A stretch of DNA of 64,000 nt from Bradyrhizobium nitroreducens (GTDB lineage: Bacteria > Pseudomonadota > Alphaproteobacteria > Rhizobiales > Xanthobacteraceae): positions 1,869,361 through 1,933,360 of the forward strand of contig NZ_LFJC01000003.1 in assembly GCF_002776695.1 (NCBI RefSeq), written 5' to 3'. How positions within the stretch are numbered: position 1 is the stretch's first letter; each line of letters opens with the position of its first letter. A model generated the notes under the pieces. That model made no database searches, was not told where the DNA came from, and saw only the letters and a list, made by a program, of their open reading frames with translations. Of this stretch, positions 1 through 8,830 are shown in pieces. Position numbers and translations under genes: made by a program.

Positions 1-620
1 CAGGCCTCGCCGAGCGGCATGCCGATCGCCTGCGTCTCGATGATCGCCAGGAATTCGCTGCGCAGCGGTTCGGGCGAATCGGCTGCGACGACCTTGATCG
101 ATTCGAACAGCGGCAGGCCCGCCTTGATGCCGCGGACGATCACGTCGACCGCGTCCGGCAGTGCCGCCAGGAACTTAGTCTCGCGCCGCTTCTTCAGGAA
201 GCTCAGCGCCCAGCGCGGAAGGCCGAAACCGCCGGCAAAGGCGAGGCCGACAGCGCCAATCAGGCCGCCGCCGGCGAACAGGGCGACCGCGAAGAATGCG
301 GCGGCGACGACAGCCGACACGATCCAGAATTTCTGCGGCGTCCAGTCGAGCCCCGCCTGCGACAGGCGGACGGTGAGCGGCACGCTCTTCTCCTGCAGGC
401 GTCGCGCCTCCAGATCCTTCAGCGTGGTCTCGACCTGCTCGCGGCGCGAGCGCTGGGTCTTCTCGGCTTGACGGGTCGTGGGCGCCTCGGCGCGCGAGAT
501 CGAGGCGCGGCGGCTTTCGGCCTTTCGTTCCCCCGACAGCAGCGGATAGAGGAAGACCCAGGCGATGCCGCCGACCGCTGCCGTGGCGAGGAATGCGAGG
601 GCGAGAACTTGCATGTTCAT
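1..620 (-). CDS. tadB: Tad pilus inner-membrane platform protein TadB (partial, cut by window edge)
   Basis: The reading frame opens at the ATG at 620 and runs off the left edge, so only about the first 206 residues are visible. It begins with a hydrophobic segment (residues about 4-28). A charged cytoplasmic stretch follows, then a second pair of membrane segments near residues 95-130, then the start of a type II secretion F-type domain (ALPDAVDVIVRGIKAGLPL). In Tad systems TadB pairs with TadC as the membrane platform that CpaF drives. It lies 10 bp downstream of cpaF on the same strand, as the last visible gene of the cpa operon. Family call is firm from sequence and context; the C-terminus is not seen. 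Confidence 0.88.
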   Translation of the reverse strand, partial: MNMQVLALAFLATAAVGGIAWVFLYPLLSGERKAESRRASISRAEAPTTRQAEKTQRSRREQVETTLKDLEARRLQEKSVPLTVRLSQAGLDWTPQKFWIVSAVVAAAFFAVALFAGGGLIGAVGLAFAGGFGLPRWALSFLKKRRETKFLAALPDAVDVIVRGIKAGLPLFESIKVVAADSPEPLRSEFLAIIETQAIGMPLGEA

Positions 621-630
621 GGCGACCTGC

Positions 631-2097
631 TCACGTCTTCGGCGTGACTTCCGCCGCGTCCAGCGCAGCGGCAAGGCGTTTTTCGTCGCCGTAATAGCGG
701 GCGCGTTCCCAGAATTTCGGCCGGCCAATGCCGGTCGAGCGGTGACGGCCGATGATCTTGCCGTTGGCGTCCTCTCCGACCATGTCGTAGAGGAAGATGT
801 CCTGGGTGATGATGGTGTCGCCTTCCATGCCCATCACCTCGGTGATGTGGGTGATGCGGCGGGAGCCGTCGCGCAGGCGCGCCGCCTGGACGATGACGTC
901 GATCGAGGCGCAGATCATCTCGCGGATGGTCCGCGAGGGAAGCGAAAAGCCTCCCATCGTGATCATGGATTCGCAGCGCGACAGGGCTTCGCGCGGGTTG
1001 TTGGCATGCAGGGTGCCCATCGAGCCGTCATGGCCGGTGTTCATGGCCTGGAGCAGGTCGAACGCCTCGGGTCCGCGGACTTCGCCGACGATGATGCGTT
1101 CGGGGCGCATACGCAGGCAGTTGCGCACCAGTTCGCGCATGGTGACCTGACCCTCGCCCTCGATATTGGGCGGGCGGGTTTCCAGCCGCACCACGTGGGG
1201 CTGCTGGAGCTGGAGCTCGGCAGCGTCCTCGCAGGTGATGATGCGCTCGTCGTGCTCGATGTAATTGGTCAGACAGTTGAGCAGCGTGGTCTTGCCCGAG
1301 CCGGTACCGCCGGAGATCAGCACGTTGCAGCGGACGCGGCCGATGATCTGGAGGATCTCGGCGCCTTCTGGCGAGATCGCGCCGAACTTGACGAGCTGAT
1401 CAAGCGTCAGCTTGTCTTTTTTGAACTTGCGGATGGTGAGCGTCGGGCCGTCGATCGACAGCGGCGGCACGATGGCGTTGACGCGGGAGCCGTCGGCGAG
1501 GCGCGCGTCGCAGATTGGAGAGGATTCGTCGACGCGCCGGCCGACCTGGCTGACGATGCGTTGACAGATGTTGAGCAGCTGCTGGTTGTCGCGGAAGCGG
1601 ATGCCGGTGCGCTGGATCTTGCCCGCGACTTCGATATAGACGGTGTTGGCGCCGTTGACCATGATGTCGGCGATATCGTCGCGCGACAGCAGCGGCTCGA
1701 GCGGACCGTAACCCAGAACGTCGTTGCAGATGTCGTCGAGCAGCTCTTCCTGCTCGGCGATCGACATCACGATGTTCTTGATCGCGATGATCTCGTTGAC
1801 GATGTCGCGGATTTCCTCGCGCGCGGATTCCGAGTCCAGCTTGGCGAGCTGGGCGAGGTCGATCGCCTCGATCAGCGCGCCGAAGATGGTGGCCTTGACC
1901 TCGTAGTAATTGTCCGAACGCCGGCTCTCCATCGGCGGAGGCGGCGGAGCCTTGGCAGGGGCAAGCGGCGGTGAGGCGACGGCCGGCGCCGGGGCGCGCG
2001 ACACCGTCGGCGCCGGAGCCTGGGCAGGCTCGGGCGACACGGCGCCGGGCTTGGGCGCCCGAAGGTCGGTGTCTGTTCCGCTACGCTTACCGAACAC
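631..2097 (-). CDS. cpaF: Tad pilus assembly ATPase CpaF/TadA
   Basis: A 488-residue type II/IV secretion ATPase of the TadA subfamily, which powers pilus assembly from the cytoplasmic face. The first 60 or so residues are a proline/alanine-rich low-complexity leader. The ATPase core carries Walker [10 protein letters not shown] around residues 263-271, an Asp-box region with [19 protein letters not shown], Walker B-like [12 protein letters not shown], and a His box GTLHANNP. Length is usual for the family. It lies 18 bp after cpaE and 10 bp before tadB, so it belongs to one operon with them. Confidence 0.96.
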   Translation of the reverse strand: MFGKRSGTDTDLRAPKPGAVSPEPAQAPAPTVSRAPAPAVASPPLAPAKAPPPPPMESRRSDNYYEVKATIFGALIEAIDLAQLAKLDSESAREEIRDIVNEIIAIKNIVMSIAEQEELLDDICNDVLGYGPLEPLLSRDDIADIMVNGANTVYIEVAGKIQRTGIRFRDNQQLLNICQRIVSQVGRRVDESSPICDARLADGSRVNAIVPPLSIDGPTLTIRKFKKDKLTLDQLVKFGAISPEGAEILQIIGRVRCNVLISGGTGSGKTTLLNCLTNYIEHDERIITCEDAAELQLQQPHVVRLETRPPNIEGEGQVTMRELVRNCLRMRPERIIVGEVRGPEAFDLLQAMNTGHDGSMGTLHANNPREALSRCESMITMGGFSLPSRTIREMICASIDVIVQAARLRDGSRRITHITEVMGMEGDTIITQDIFLYDMVGEDANGKIIGRHRSTGIGRPKFWERARYYGDEKRLAAALDAAEVTPKT

Positions 2098-2115
2098 TTA
2101 ACAACTCCACGCGGG

Positions 2116-3384
2116 CTATTTTCCCCGCAACTTGTCAATCAGGGGTGAAAGCAGGGACGACTTTTGCTTCTTGGTCTCGCTGCGGCCGGTCAGGCGCTGG
2201 GCGATCTGAAGGAACATCTCTATCGACTTGTGGTTGGCGGAAATCTCCGCGATCATCTGGCCGTTGTTGGCGGCCGAGCCGAAGATCTGGGGCTCGAACG
2301 GGATCGAGACGATCGGCTGGCTCTCGATCGCCTTGGCGAACTCCGTGGCGGCGATTTCGGGCCGCTTCGGCACGCCGACCTGGTTCAGGCAGTAGAGCGG
2401 CGGCCGGTCGTTGGGGCGCGCGGCCTTCAACAGATCGAACAGGTTCTTGGCATTGCGCAGATTGGCGAGGTCTGGGGCGGCCACGATCAGGATGTCGTCC
2501 GCTCCGATCAGGGCGCGCTTGGTCCAGCCCGACCATTGATGCGGAATGTCGAGCACGATGCAGGGCATGGTGGAGCGCAGCGTATCGAACACGGAATCGA
2601 AGGCGTCGGTACCGAAATCATAGACGCGGTCGAGGGTTGCCGGCGCCGCCAGCAGGCTGAGATGGTCGGTGCATTTCGACAGCAGGCGGTCGATGAAGGC
2701 GGTGTCGACGCGATCGGGCGAGAACACGGCGTCGGCGATGCCCTGCGGCGGATCCTGGTTGTAGTCGAGACCGGCGGTGCCGAAGGCGAGGTCGAGATCG
2801 GCGACGACGGCATCCATCGCAAGGTCACGGGCGATCGCCCAGGCGACATTGTGGGCGATGGTGGAGGCCCCGACGCCGCCCTTGGCGCCGACCACGGCGA
2901 TGATGCGGCCGACCGCCTTGGCTTCCGGTGCCGAGAACAGGTTGCAGATCGAGCGCACGACGTCGATCGCGCCGACCGGCGCGAGCACGTAGTCGCTGAC
3001 GCCGCGGCGCACCAGCTCGCGGTAGAGCATGACGTCGTTGATGCGGCCGATCACGACCACGCGGGTGCCGGCATCGCAGACGGTGGCGAGCTGGTCGAGC
3101 CCGCTCAAGAGATCGTTGCGGCCGTCGCTCTCGAGCACGATGACGTTCGGCGTCGGAGCCGAGCGGTAGGCTTCGATCGCGGCCGCCATGCCGCCCATCT
3201 GGATCTTCAGATGGGCCTTGCCGAGGCGGCGATCCTCGCCGGCCGACTGGACCGCGGCCGCGGTTTCCACGGTCTCGCAGAAAGCCTGGACCGAGACGCG
3301 CGGCGCGGGCGCAATATGCTCCTCGACCGGCGGAGGAGTTGCATCCGGCTGCTCTTCGTGTGTCTGGCGGGCGTAGCTGATCAT
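2116..3384 (-). CDS. cpaE: Tad pilus localisation ATPase-like protein CpaE/TadZ
   Basis: A 422-residue protein with an N-terminal receiver-like region (residues about 45-150) and a ParA/MinD-like domain. The deviant Walker motif reads GAKGGVGASTIAHN. The alanine after GVG, where ParA/MinD have lysine, is usual in TadZ/CpaE and suggests binding without robust ATP hydrolysis. In other species TadZ places the pilus machine, often at a pole. Its start codon overlaps the stop of cpaD (ATGA at 3381-3384), so the two are translationally coupled. Confidence 0.93.
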   Translation of the reverse strand: MISYARQTHEEQPDATPPPVEEHIAPAPRVSVQAFCETVETAAAVQSAGEDRRLGKAHLKIQMGGMAAAIEAYRSAPTPNVIVLESDGRNDLLSGLDQLATVCDAGTRVVVIGRINDVMLYRELVRRGVSDYVLAPVGAIDVVRSICNLFSAPEAKAVGRIIAVVGAKGGVGASTIAHNVAWAIARDLAMDAVVADLDLAFGTAGLDYNQDPPQGIADAVFSPDRVDTAFIDRLLSKCTDHLSLLAAPATLDRVYDFGTDAFDSVFDTLRSTMPCIVLDIPHQWSGWTKRALIGADDILIVAAPDLANLRNAKNLFDLLKAARPNDRPPLYCLNQVGVPKRPEIAATEFAKAIESQPIVSIPFEPQIFGSAANNGQMIAEISANHKSIEMFLQIAQRLTGRSETKKQKSSLLSPLIDKLRGK

Positions 3385-4115
3385 TTGCCGGTGTCGCTGA
3401 GTTTGGCCTTGTCGGCCTCAGGATAGGTGACTGCCGTCGACGTTCCCTTGCGATACTTCTCGAAGGCCGCCGTGCGCCGTATCGTGTAGGAAGGCGTCTC
3501 GGGCCGCGGTTGCTCGAGGTCCGACGGATTGTCGACCATGGCGGCGAGATTGCGCTGATACGCGCAGCCGTAATTGTAATAGTCCTTGTTCTCGAACCAG
3601 CTCTTGTTCTTCATCGAAGGACCGATGTCCTCCGGCCACAGGCCGCAGGGACCCGCGACCGCGGCGATCTTGGAATAAGTGAGCCGGATCGGCGGCAGGA
3701 AGCGCTTGTCGTCGGGCTGGTAGGGGCGAACGTTGACGCCGCGCGGCGGAACGCCTGCGCCCGCCAGCATCGCCTGGATTTCTCGCATCGTATCTGCGAC
3801 CGGACGCGCATTGGGCGTGCCGGACGGTACGTCGATGCGGATGGCGCCCGTGCCTTCGTGCAACCATGCCGACGCGACGCCCATCACGTCCGCGCGCTGG
3901 GCGGCGGTCAATCCGCCGCGCGCATGGCCGACGAAGACGACGATCGAACGGTTCTGCTCCTCGATCGCGATCGGATGGCGCTGCTTGTAGTCGTCGGGAA
4001 TGGAGGCGGTGACGACTTCGTTGTGCTGGCAGCCGCCAAGCGCGAGCGTCAGGCCGACGAGCGCGCCACCGAGGCGGACGGCGCCTTTGCGAAGCTGGGG
4101 TGGTCTTGTGATCAT
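3381..4115 (-). CDS. cpaD: Pilus assembly lipoprotein CpaD
   Basis: About 244 residues from the ATG at 4115. An upstream in-frame ATG at 4139 is possible but would put eight extra residues before the signal. The N-terminus is a lipoprotein signal peptide ending in the lipobox LALGGC, so the mature protein is probably an outer-membrane-anchored lipoprotein. The body matches the CpaD family, which supports secretin function. Two internal cysteines (AGPCGLWP and YGCAYQ) lie in the conserved C-terminal half. It sits between cpaC and cpaE and overlaps the start of cpaE by 4 bp. Confidence 0.9.
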   Translation of the reverse strand: MITRPPQLRKGAVRLGGALVGLTLALGGCQHNEVVTASIPDDYKQRHPIAIEEQNRSIVVFVGHARGGLTAAQRADVMGVASAWLHEGTGAIRIDVPSGTPNARPVADTMREIQAMLAGAGVPPRGVNVRPYQPDDKRFLPPIRLTYSKIAAVAGPCGLWPEDIGPSMKNKSWFENKDYYNYGCAYQRNLAAMVDNPSDLEQPRPETPSYTIRRTAAFEKYRKGTSTAVTYPEADKAKLSDTGK

Positions 4116-4135
4116 CGTGAAGTCCCCGTTCCGCC

Positions 4136-5626
4136 TCAATCGGTGATGAAGCCGTAGGTGCCGCGGTAGTTCTTGGCCGGTTCGGTCCGGCCGGGCACGC
4201 CGTAGAGGCGGTTGATGTTGCCGATCAGCTGGGCCTGCGGATCCGGTGGCGGGGCGAAGCCGTCATCCGGCCGCGACAGGTCCTTCGGCGCCACCGCGCG
4301 AACGACATACGGCGTCACGATCACGACCAGCTCGGTCGCGTTGTTGACGAAGTCGCGGCTGCGGAACAGCGTGCCGAGGATCGGAAGCTGCATCAGTCCG
4401 GGCAGTCCGCTGACGGCCTGCTTGGTCTGCTGCTGGATCAGTCCGGCCATCGCCATCGCGCCGCCGGAGGGAATTTCCAGCGAGGTCTCCGCGCGGCGGG
4501 TTCTGATCGAGGGCACTGTCAGCGAGTTCACCGACGTCGAGGTCACGGCCTGCGACAGCGTGATTGCGTTCTCGTTCGACAGCTCGGAGACTTCGGTCAT
4601 CACGCGCAGGCTGATCTTGCCCTCGCTCAGCACCACGGGGGTGAAGTTGAGCGAGATGCCGAACTTCTTGAAGCTGATCTGGGTGGTACAGACATGCGTG
4701 GTGGGGTCGCACGCATAGCCTGCCGGGACCGGGAATTCACCGCCGGCAATGAACGTCGCCGATTCGCCGGAGATCGCGGTCAGGTTCGGTTCGGCCAGAG
4801 TGCGGATCACCCCCGCGGTTTCCATCGCGCGCAGGGTGGCCTGCACCGTCGGCGCGCCGCCGAACTTCGTCGTCAGGTTGTTGCCGTCGACGAGATTCTT
4901 GCCGAGCGCCGTGAACGGATTGGAATTGGTGAAGCTCACCACCGACGTGCCGTAATTGAGGTTGGCGGTGAGGTCGATGCCGAGCTGCTTGACGATGCTG
5001 CGCTGGACTTCCGCCACCGTCACCTTGAGCATGACCTGATCGCGGCCACGCACGACGATCGAATTCAGCACCTTGTCGGAGCCGCCGGCCAGGCGCGCCG
5101 CGAGATCGTTGGCCTGCTGTGCCTCGAGCGGATTCGCCGCCGTACCGGTCAGGACGACGCCTTCTCCCAGTCCGTCGATCTGGATGTCCGAATTGGGCAG
5201 GACCTGCTTCAGCGCGGCCCGCACGCCGTTGAGGTCGCGCTTGACCGCGATGTCATAGGCCGCAATCTGCTGACCGGCGGAATCGAAGAACACGATGTTG
5301 GTTTGGCCGACCGTGGCGCCGATGATGTAGGCGCGCTGGGCCGAGCGGACCACGGCATTGGCGATCTTGGGATCGGCGACGAGCACGTCCTTGATGTCGC
5401 GCGGCAGGTCGATCACGATGGACTTGCCGACGCCGAGCGAGAGGAAGCGCGCGTTCATCTGGCCGTCCGCCGCGGCCGGCGCCACGGGACGGTAATCGGC
5501 GGCGACCACGGGGGTCAGCACCGGGTTGAGCGCCAGCGCGAGAGCGGCCGAAAACGACAGGGCGCGAACCATGGAGGTTCGCAACGTCGCCAAATTCACC
5601 CTGTTTTTCATATCGACTGTCTTCAT
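4136..5626 (-). CDS. cpaC: Outer-membrane secretin CpaC/RcpA of the Tad pilus
   Basis: A 496-residue secretin forming the outer-membrane channel of the Tad pilus. A signal peptide is visible (hydrophobic stretch about residues 20-43, cleavage near VVAADYR). An N-terminal pilus/secretin domain follows (about 60-130, IVIDLPRDIKDVLVADPKIA), then a BON-like segment and the secretin homology domain (about 250-450), with the family signature around VPSIRTRRAETSLEIPSGG. Start at 5626 overlaps the stop of cpaB by 4 bp. An ATG five codons downstream is an alternative start. Confidence 0.95.
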   Translation of the reverse strand: MKTVDMKNRVNLATLRTSMVRALSFSAALALALNPVLTPVVAADYRPVAPAAADGQMNARFLSLGVGKSIVIDLPRDIKDVLVADPKIANAVVRSAQRAYIIGATVGQTNIVFFDSAGQQIAAYDIAVKRDLNGVRAALKQVLPNSDIQIDGLGEGVVLTGTAANPLEAQQANDLAARLAGGSDKVLNSIVVRGRDQVMLKVTVAEVQRSIVKQLGIDLTANLNYGTSVVSFTNSNPFTALGKNLVDGNNLTTKFGGAPTVQATLRAMETAGVIRTLAEPNLTAISGESATFIAGGEFPVPAGYACDPTTHVCTTQISFKKFGISLNFTPVVLSEGKISLRVMTEVSELSNENAITLSQAVTSTSVNSLTVPSIRTRRAETSLEIPSGGAMAMAGLIQQQTKQAVSGLPGLMQLPILGTLFRSRDFVNNATELVVIVTPYVVRAVAPKDLSRPDDGFAPPPDPQAQLIGNINRLYGVPGRTEPAKNYRGTYGFITD

Positions 5627-6423
5627 CGTGCTTTCGCCGTCTGACTTGGAATGCCGTAGCGAATGATCGAAATGCCGTCCCGCTTCTGTGCGGAATCGTC
5701 GAGCGTGATTTCGCTCATCTTGATGTCCACGATGCTGCGCAGTGCCAGCGACAGCGTGCCGCTCTGGCGGGCCGCGGAAAGCGTCGCGGTCTGCGCGGGA
5801 TTGAGCTCGAGGGTGACGGTCTTGCCGACCACCGCGTTCTGGCCGTCCTTCTCCTTCGGCGCCTGGTCGATGGCCAGGACTCGGATATTGGACAGGATGA
5901 TCTCGGAGGTGACGATGTCGGGAGCGCCGTTGGCCTGGTCCGGATTCTTCAGCCGGCGCGTGAGCAGGACGTCGACGCGATCGTTGGGCAGGATGAAGCC
6001 GCCCGCACCGGTCTCCGGCGAGATCTCGGTCGAGATCGCCCGCATGCCGGTAGGCAGGATCGCCGCCATGAAGCCTGAGCCTTCGGGCTTGACCAGCTTC
6101 TGGTCGCGGATCGGCTCACCCTGAATGAAGGGAGATCGCGCGATCGAACCGGTGACCTGGGTCGCGCCCTCGGGACGCTCGTTGCGGCGGATAAAGGTGG
6201 CGCTGGCGGTCGCAGCCGGCCAGGTCTGCCATTGCACGTCTTCCGGCTTCACGGTCTGGCCGAGGCCGATGTCGTTCTTGGCCACGAGAACGTCGACGGT
6301 GGGAAGCTGCGCGACCGGAGCCACTGGGGGCGGCGCAGAATTGTCCGAGCCGCTCGCCAGGTACGCGGCGACGCCGCCGGCGCAGATGGCGACCGTCAGG
6401 ACGACAATGCGTGCCCTATTCAT
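5623..6423 (-). CDS. cpaB: Flp pilus assembly protein CpaB/RcpC
   Basis: About 266 residues from the ATG at 6423 (another in-frame ATG lies 18 bp upstream at 6441). An N-terminal membrane anchor (IVVLTVAICAGGVAAYLA) is followed by an SAF domain (about residues 40-110, with TVDVLVAKNDIGLGQTVKPE) and an RcpC-type region. CpaB is a periplasmic partner of the secretin, thought to contact peptidoglycan. It is the first gene of the cpaBCDEF-tadB operon. The 125 bp upstream of it hold a CtrA-like box at 6526-6540. Confidence 0.92.
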   Translation of the reverse strand: MNRARIVVLTVAICAGGVAAYLASGSDNSAPPPVAPVAQLPTVDVLVAKNDIGLGQTVKPEDVQWQTWPAATASATFIRRNERPEGATQVTGSIARSPFIQGEPIRDQKLVKPEGSGFMAAILPTGMRAISTEISPETGAGGFILPNDRVDVLLTRRLKNPDQANGAPDIVTSEIILSNIRVLAIDQAPKEKDGQNAVVGKTVTLELNPAQTATLSAARQSGTLSLALRSIVDIKMSEITLDDSAQKRDGISIIRYGIPSQTAKAR

Positions 6424-6525
6424 ACGCTTCACTTTCCACAAGACGCCGCGACGCTGCCGCCGCCGTAATCGGCAGTTGACCAGCTATTCGTCAAAGCATG
6501 GTTAATGAGGCGTATCTAAATCGCC

Positions 6526-6540
6526 TTAACGCAGGGTTAC
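6526..6540. promoter_or_regulatory. CtrA-like box in front of the cpaB operon
   Basis: The sequence TTAACGCAGGGTTAC fits the CtrA consensus TTAA-N7-TTAA with one mismatch in the last base. It lies between cpaA and cpaB, about 105 bp upstream of the cpaB start. Pilus genes are known CtrA targets in Caulobacter. That CtrA acts here is inferred from the motif and its recurrence in this locus. Confidence 0.45.
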
Positions 6541-6548
6541 CCGTGCGT

Positions 6549-7073
6549 TCAGCGCAGTGCGAGGTGGGCGAGGTCGATCGCCTTCACCCATTCGGTCTCC
6601 GGGTAGACCATCAGCGCGCTCAGCGCGAGCGCGATGCCATAGGGGATGCCGCTCTCCTTGGCGTGCAGCCGTGCGAGCCAGGCCTGACCCGCCAGCCCGT
6701 AGGGCAGCGGCCATTGCCGGAACTGGAGCAGGAGCAGCGTCAGCGCGCCGCCGAACAGCGAAGCGTAGAGCAGGAAGTTCACCAGTTGCGCGAAGCCGAA
6801 CCAGAGCGCGACGGAGGCGGCAACCTTGGCATCGCCGCCGCCGACCCAGCCCATCGCGAAGCAGGCGAAGGCCACGACCAGCAGAAGCGCCCCGGCACCG
6901 ACGTGGGCAAGCACCTCGTAAGGTGCCATGCCACCGGCAAGGGCAAGCGCGAAGAAGCCTGCGACCAGCGCCAGCGACACCCGATTCGAGATCGTCATGG
7001 TGAAGAGATCGCTCGCGGCGGCGAACGCCATCAGGGCCGGGAAGAGCAGAAGGCGCGCAAGGTCGAGGATCAT
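6549..7073 (-). CDS. cpaA: Prepilin peptidase CpaA/TadV (A24 family)
   Basis: A 174-residue polytopic membrane aspartic peptidase that cleaves the Flp prepilin leader. The two expected active-site aspartates are visible: D22 in SDLFTMTISNRV and D81 in the GxGD motif GWVGGGDAKV. About six hydrophobic segments are seen. It is short, as usual for TadV-type enzymes, which lack the methylase domain of PilD. It lies downstream of the pilin gene on the same strand and upstream of the cpaB operon. Confidence 0.92.
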   Translation of the reverse strand: MILDLARLLLFPALMAFAAASDLFTMTISNRVSLALVAGFFALALAGGMAPYEVLAHVGAGALLLVVAFACFAMGWVGGGDAKVAASVALWFGFAQLVNFLLYASLFGGALTLLLLQFRQWPLPYGLAGQAWLARLHAKESGIPYGIALALSALMVYPETEWVKAIDLAHLALR

Positions 7074-7197
7074 GGGCTGCGTCTTGAGGCCTGGTTTTGC
7101 CGCGGGAACTGGCGTCGCCGGATGCTAGCCCGCAGTGCTAAACAAACCGACAACGGCCCGAAGGGACGTGCGGGACCGAAGCCGGCGGAACGCGTGT

Positions 7198-7341
7198 TCA
7201 CCAGAGGCTGGCAATGCGTGCGGCGAGCGCGACCGTTGCAAGCAGCAAGGCAAGGCAGACCCAATAGACCGGCGATGCGGCCTGCGCCCCTGCCTCGTTC
7301 GCCGCGACCGCGGCATCGGTACTGTACTTGCGCAACGCCAC
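7198..7341 (-). CDS. Candidate 47-residue single-pass membrane protein
   Basis: A small minus-strand frame starting at GTG (7341) and ending at TGA (7198). It is closed upstream by an in-frame stop a few codons before the GTG. The predicted peptide has a polar, alanine-rich N-terminus (ALRKYSTDAAVAANEAGAQ) and then one strong hydrophobic segment (PVYWVCLALLLATVALAARI) near the C-terminus. A purine-rich GGCGAG sits 5 bp before the start. It fills the otherwise empty 340 bp between the pilin and cpaA. I do not recognise it. The amphipathic-then-hydrophobic layout is what makes it plausible; it could be chance. Confidence 0.35.
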   Translation of the reverse strand: MALRKYSTDAAVAANEAGAQAASPVYWVCLALLLATVALAARIASLW

Positions 7342-7363
7342 TGGAACTCGCCGTCTTCAGAAA

Positions 7364-7394
7364 AGCAAAGGCCCCGGAGGTCCGGGGCTTTTGC
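7364..7394 (-). terminator. Hairpin terminator downstream of the Flp pilin gene
   Basis: A GC-rich inverted repeat (GCCCCGG-AGGT-CCGGGGC, 7371-7388) is flanked by A-rich and T-rich runs, 19 bp past the pilin stop. On the minus strand it would form a strong stem followed by a T-containing tract. It can also act in the other direction. It may let the pilin be expressed more strongly than cpaA downstream. Confidence 0.65.
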
Positions 7395-7412
7395 CGTCGT
7401 CCGGTGACCTGC

Positions 7413-7577
7413 TTACTTCAGCGAAGAGCTGATCGAGGTGAACTTGGTGTTCAGCGTGGTGCCGAGATTGTTGACGACGGTGATGATGGCCAGCGCGATG
7501 CCGGCGGCGATCAGACCGTATTCGATGGCGGTGGCGCCGGATTCATCCTTCGCGAAACGCGCAATCAAGTTCTTCAT
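7413..7577 (-). CDS. flp: Flp/Fap-type major pilin
   Basis: A 54-residue prepilin starting at the ATG at 7577. A short basic leader (MKNLIARFAKDESG) is followed by the Flp processing site and hydrophobic core (G-ATAIEYGLIAAGIALAI), with the Glu-Tyr pair at mature positions 5 and 6. The C-terminal tail is serine-rich (FTSISSSLK). Size and motif are typical of Flp pilins cleaved by CpaA/TadV. Only one major pilin gene is seen here. It is divergent from the hydroxylase gene at 7846. Confidence 0.95.
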   Translation of the reverse strand: MKNLIARFAKDESGATAIEYGLIAAGIALAIITVVNNLGTTLNTKFTSISSSLK

Positions 7578-7845
7578 GAACAAAACTCCATCTGGGGTGG
7601 GATCGCCTCGTTCGGCGCCGTCTTTGACCCGATGACCATGATAGCCGAGCTCTTTCGGCGCGGTTAATTCGATCGAGCAAACCCGGCTCTGGCGCGATGC
7701 TTTGGCGCAGAGTGAATTTCGCCTTAAGACGGCGCCTGCAAACCGTTCCGGTTCCGGATGCACCGCCGGCGCGGCGGTCGCTTCATCCTCCCTTAAATTT
7801 CGCGGAGTACGCCTAAGGGCACGGAATCCGCGGAGAGAGGCGACG

Positions 7846-8673
7846 ATGTCGAGCCTGCCCATGCTAGTCGCCCTGATGATTGGCGAGACCATCATCAAGG
7901 TGATCCCCGTCACCTTCGTGCTCGCGGCAGTCTTCACCGTGCTCGAGCATTTCTGGGCCTGCAATCCCGGCGCGCCGTGGTGGCGCAAGCGCGAGATCAT
8001 CACAGACATCTGCTATTGGTTCTTCGTTCCGGTCTTCGCCCGAACGATGCGGATCGGACTTCTGATCGTCGGCGCCGGCGTCGTCTTCAACATCCATGAC
8101 GCCGACGGGCTCATCGCCTTCTACGACAACGGCCACGGTCCGCTGTCGGAGCTGCCGCTGTGGGTGCAGGGCGCGCTGTTCCTGGTGCTGTCTGATTTCA
8201 TGCTCTATTGGGTGCACCGGCTGTTTCACGGCGGTGGCTTCTGGAAGTATCACGCCGTCCATCATTCGTCGGTGGAGATCGGCTGGATTTCGGCGGCCCG
8301 CTTCCATCCCGTCAATCTCGTGCTCGGCACGATCAGCGTCGACGTCGTGCTGCTGATGGCCGGTATCTCCCCGAACGTCATGATCTGGGTCGGCCCTTTC
8401 ACCACCTTCCATTCGGCCTTCGTGCACGCCAACCTGAACTGGACGTTCGGACCATTCAAATACCTGCTGGCGACGCCGGTGTTCCACCGGTGGCACCACA
8501 CCTCGCTCCAGGAGGGCGGCGATACCAATTTTGCCGGAACGTTCCCGATCTGGGACGTGCTGTTCGGCACCTTCCGCATGCCGGAAGGGCAACTGCCGCA
8601 GGATTACGGCAAGGACGAAGCGACCATGCCGAGGGAGTTCGGCGGCCAGCTGGCCTATCCATTCCGCCAATAG
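7846..8673 (+). CDS. Sterol desaturase / fatty acid hydroxylase family membrane protein
   Basis: 275 residues from the ATG at 7846, chosen because GGAGAGAGG lies just upstream. A frame opening further upstream has no support. It is a polytopic membrane di-iron enzyme family, with the conserved histidine clusters: HRLFHGGG, HAVHHSS, and near the C-terminus HRWHHTS with the typical NFAGTFPIWDVLFGTF ending. Substrate cannot be told from sequence; lipid or hopanoid-type hydrocarbon chains are usual for the family. It interrupts the Tad locus and has no evident link to pili. Confidence 0.88.
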   Translation: MSSLPMLVALMIGETIIKVIPVTFVLAAVFTVLEHFWACNPGAPWWRKREIITDICYWFFVPVFARTMRIGLLIVGAGVVFNIHDADGLIAFYDNGHGPLSELPLWVQGALFLVLSDFMLYWVHRLFHGGGFWKYHAVHHSSVEIGWISAARFHPVNLVLGTISVDVVLLMAGISPNVMIWVGPFTTFHSAFVHANLNWTFGPFKYLLATPVFHRWHHTSLQEGGDTNFAGTFPIWDVLFGTFRMPEGQLPQDYGKDEATMPREFGGQLAYPFRQ

Positions 8674-8745
8674 GGCGGAAATTCGGGGGCGCAAATATCC
8701 AGTCCGTTCAAACAATCGCCGGCGAATTTGCGGAACGTTCATGAA

Positions 8746-8760
8746 TTAAAGGCAGGTTAG
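8746..8760. promoter_or_regulatory. CtrA-like box in front of the secretin N-domain gene
   Basis: TTAAAGGCAGGTTAG matches TTAA-N7-TTAA except in the last base. It lies about 70 bp before the start at 8831 of a pilus-related gene. The match is moderate; the value is in its recurrence in front of other Tad units. Confidence 0.4.
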
Positions 8761-8830
8761 CCGGGTCGGGCACCGGCTCCGCTGTCATCTGTTCGCTTCT
8801 GCCGGTTTGTGACGTCCCGGGGGTAAGAGT

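Noticed and set aside
565..1974. 469-residue plus-strand frame over cpaF
   Set aside because: It is rich in Asp, Arg and Val with no motif, as expected for the antisense of a high-GC gene. CpaF on minus has all ATPase motifs.
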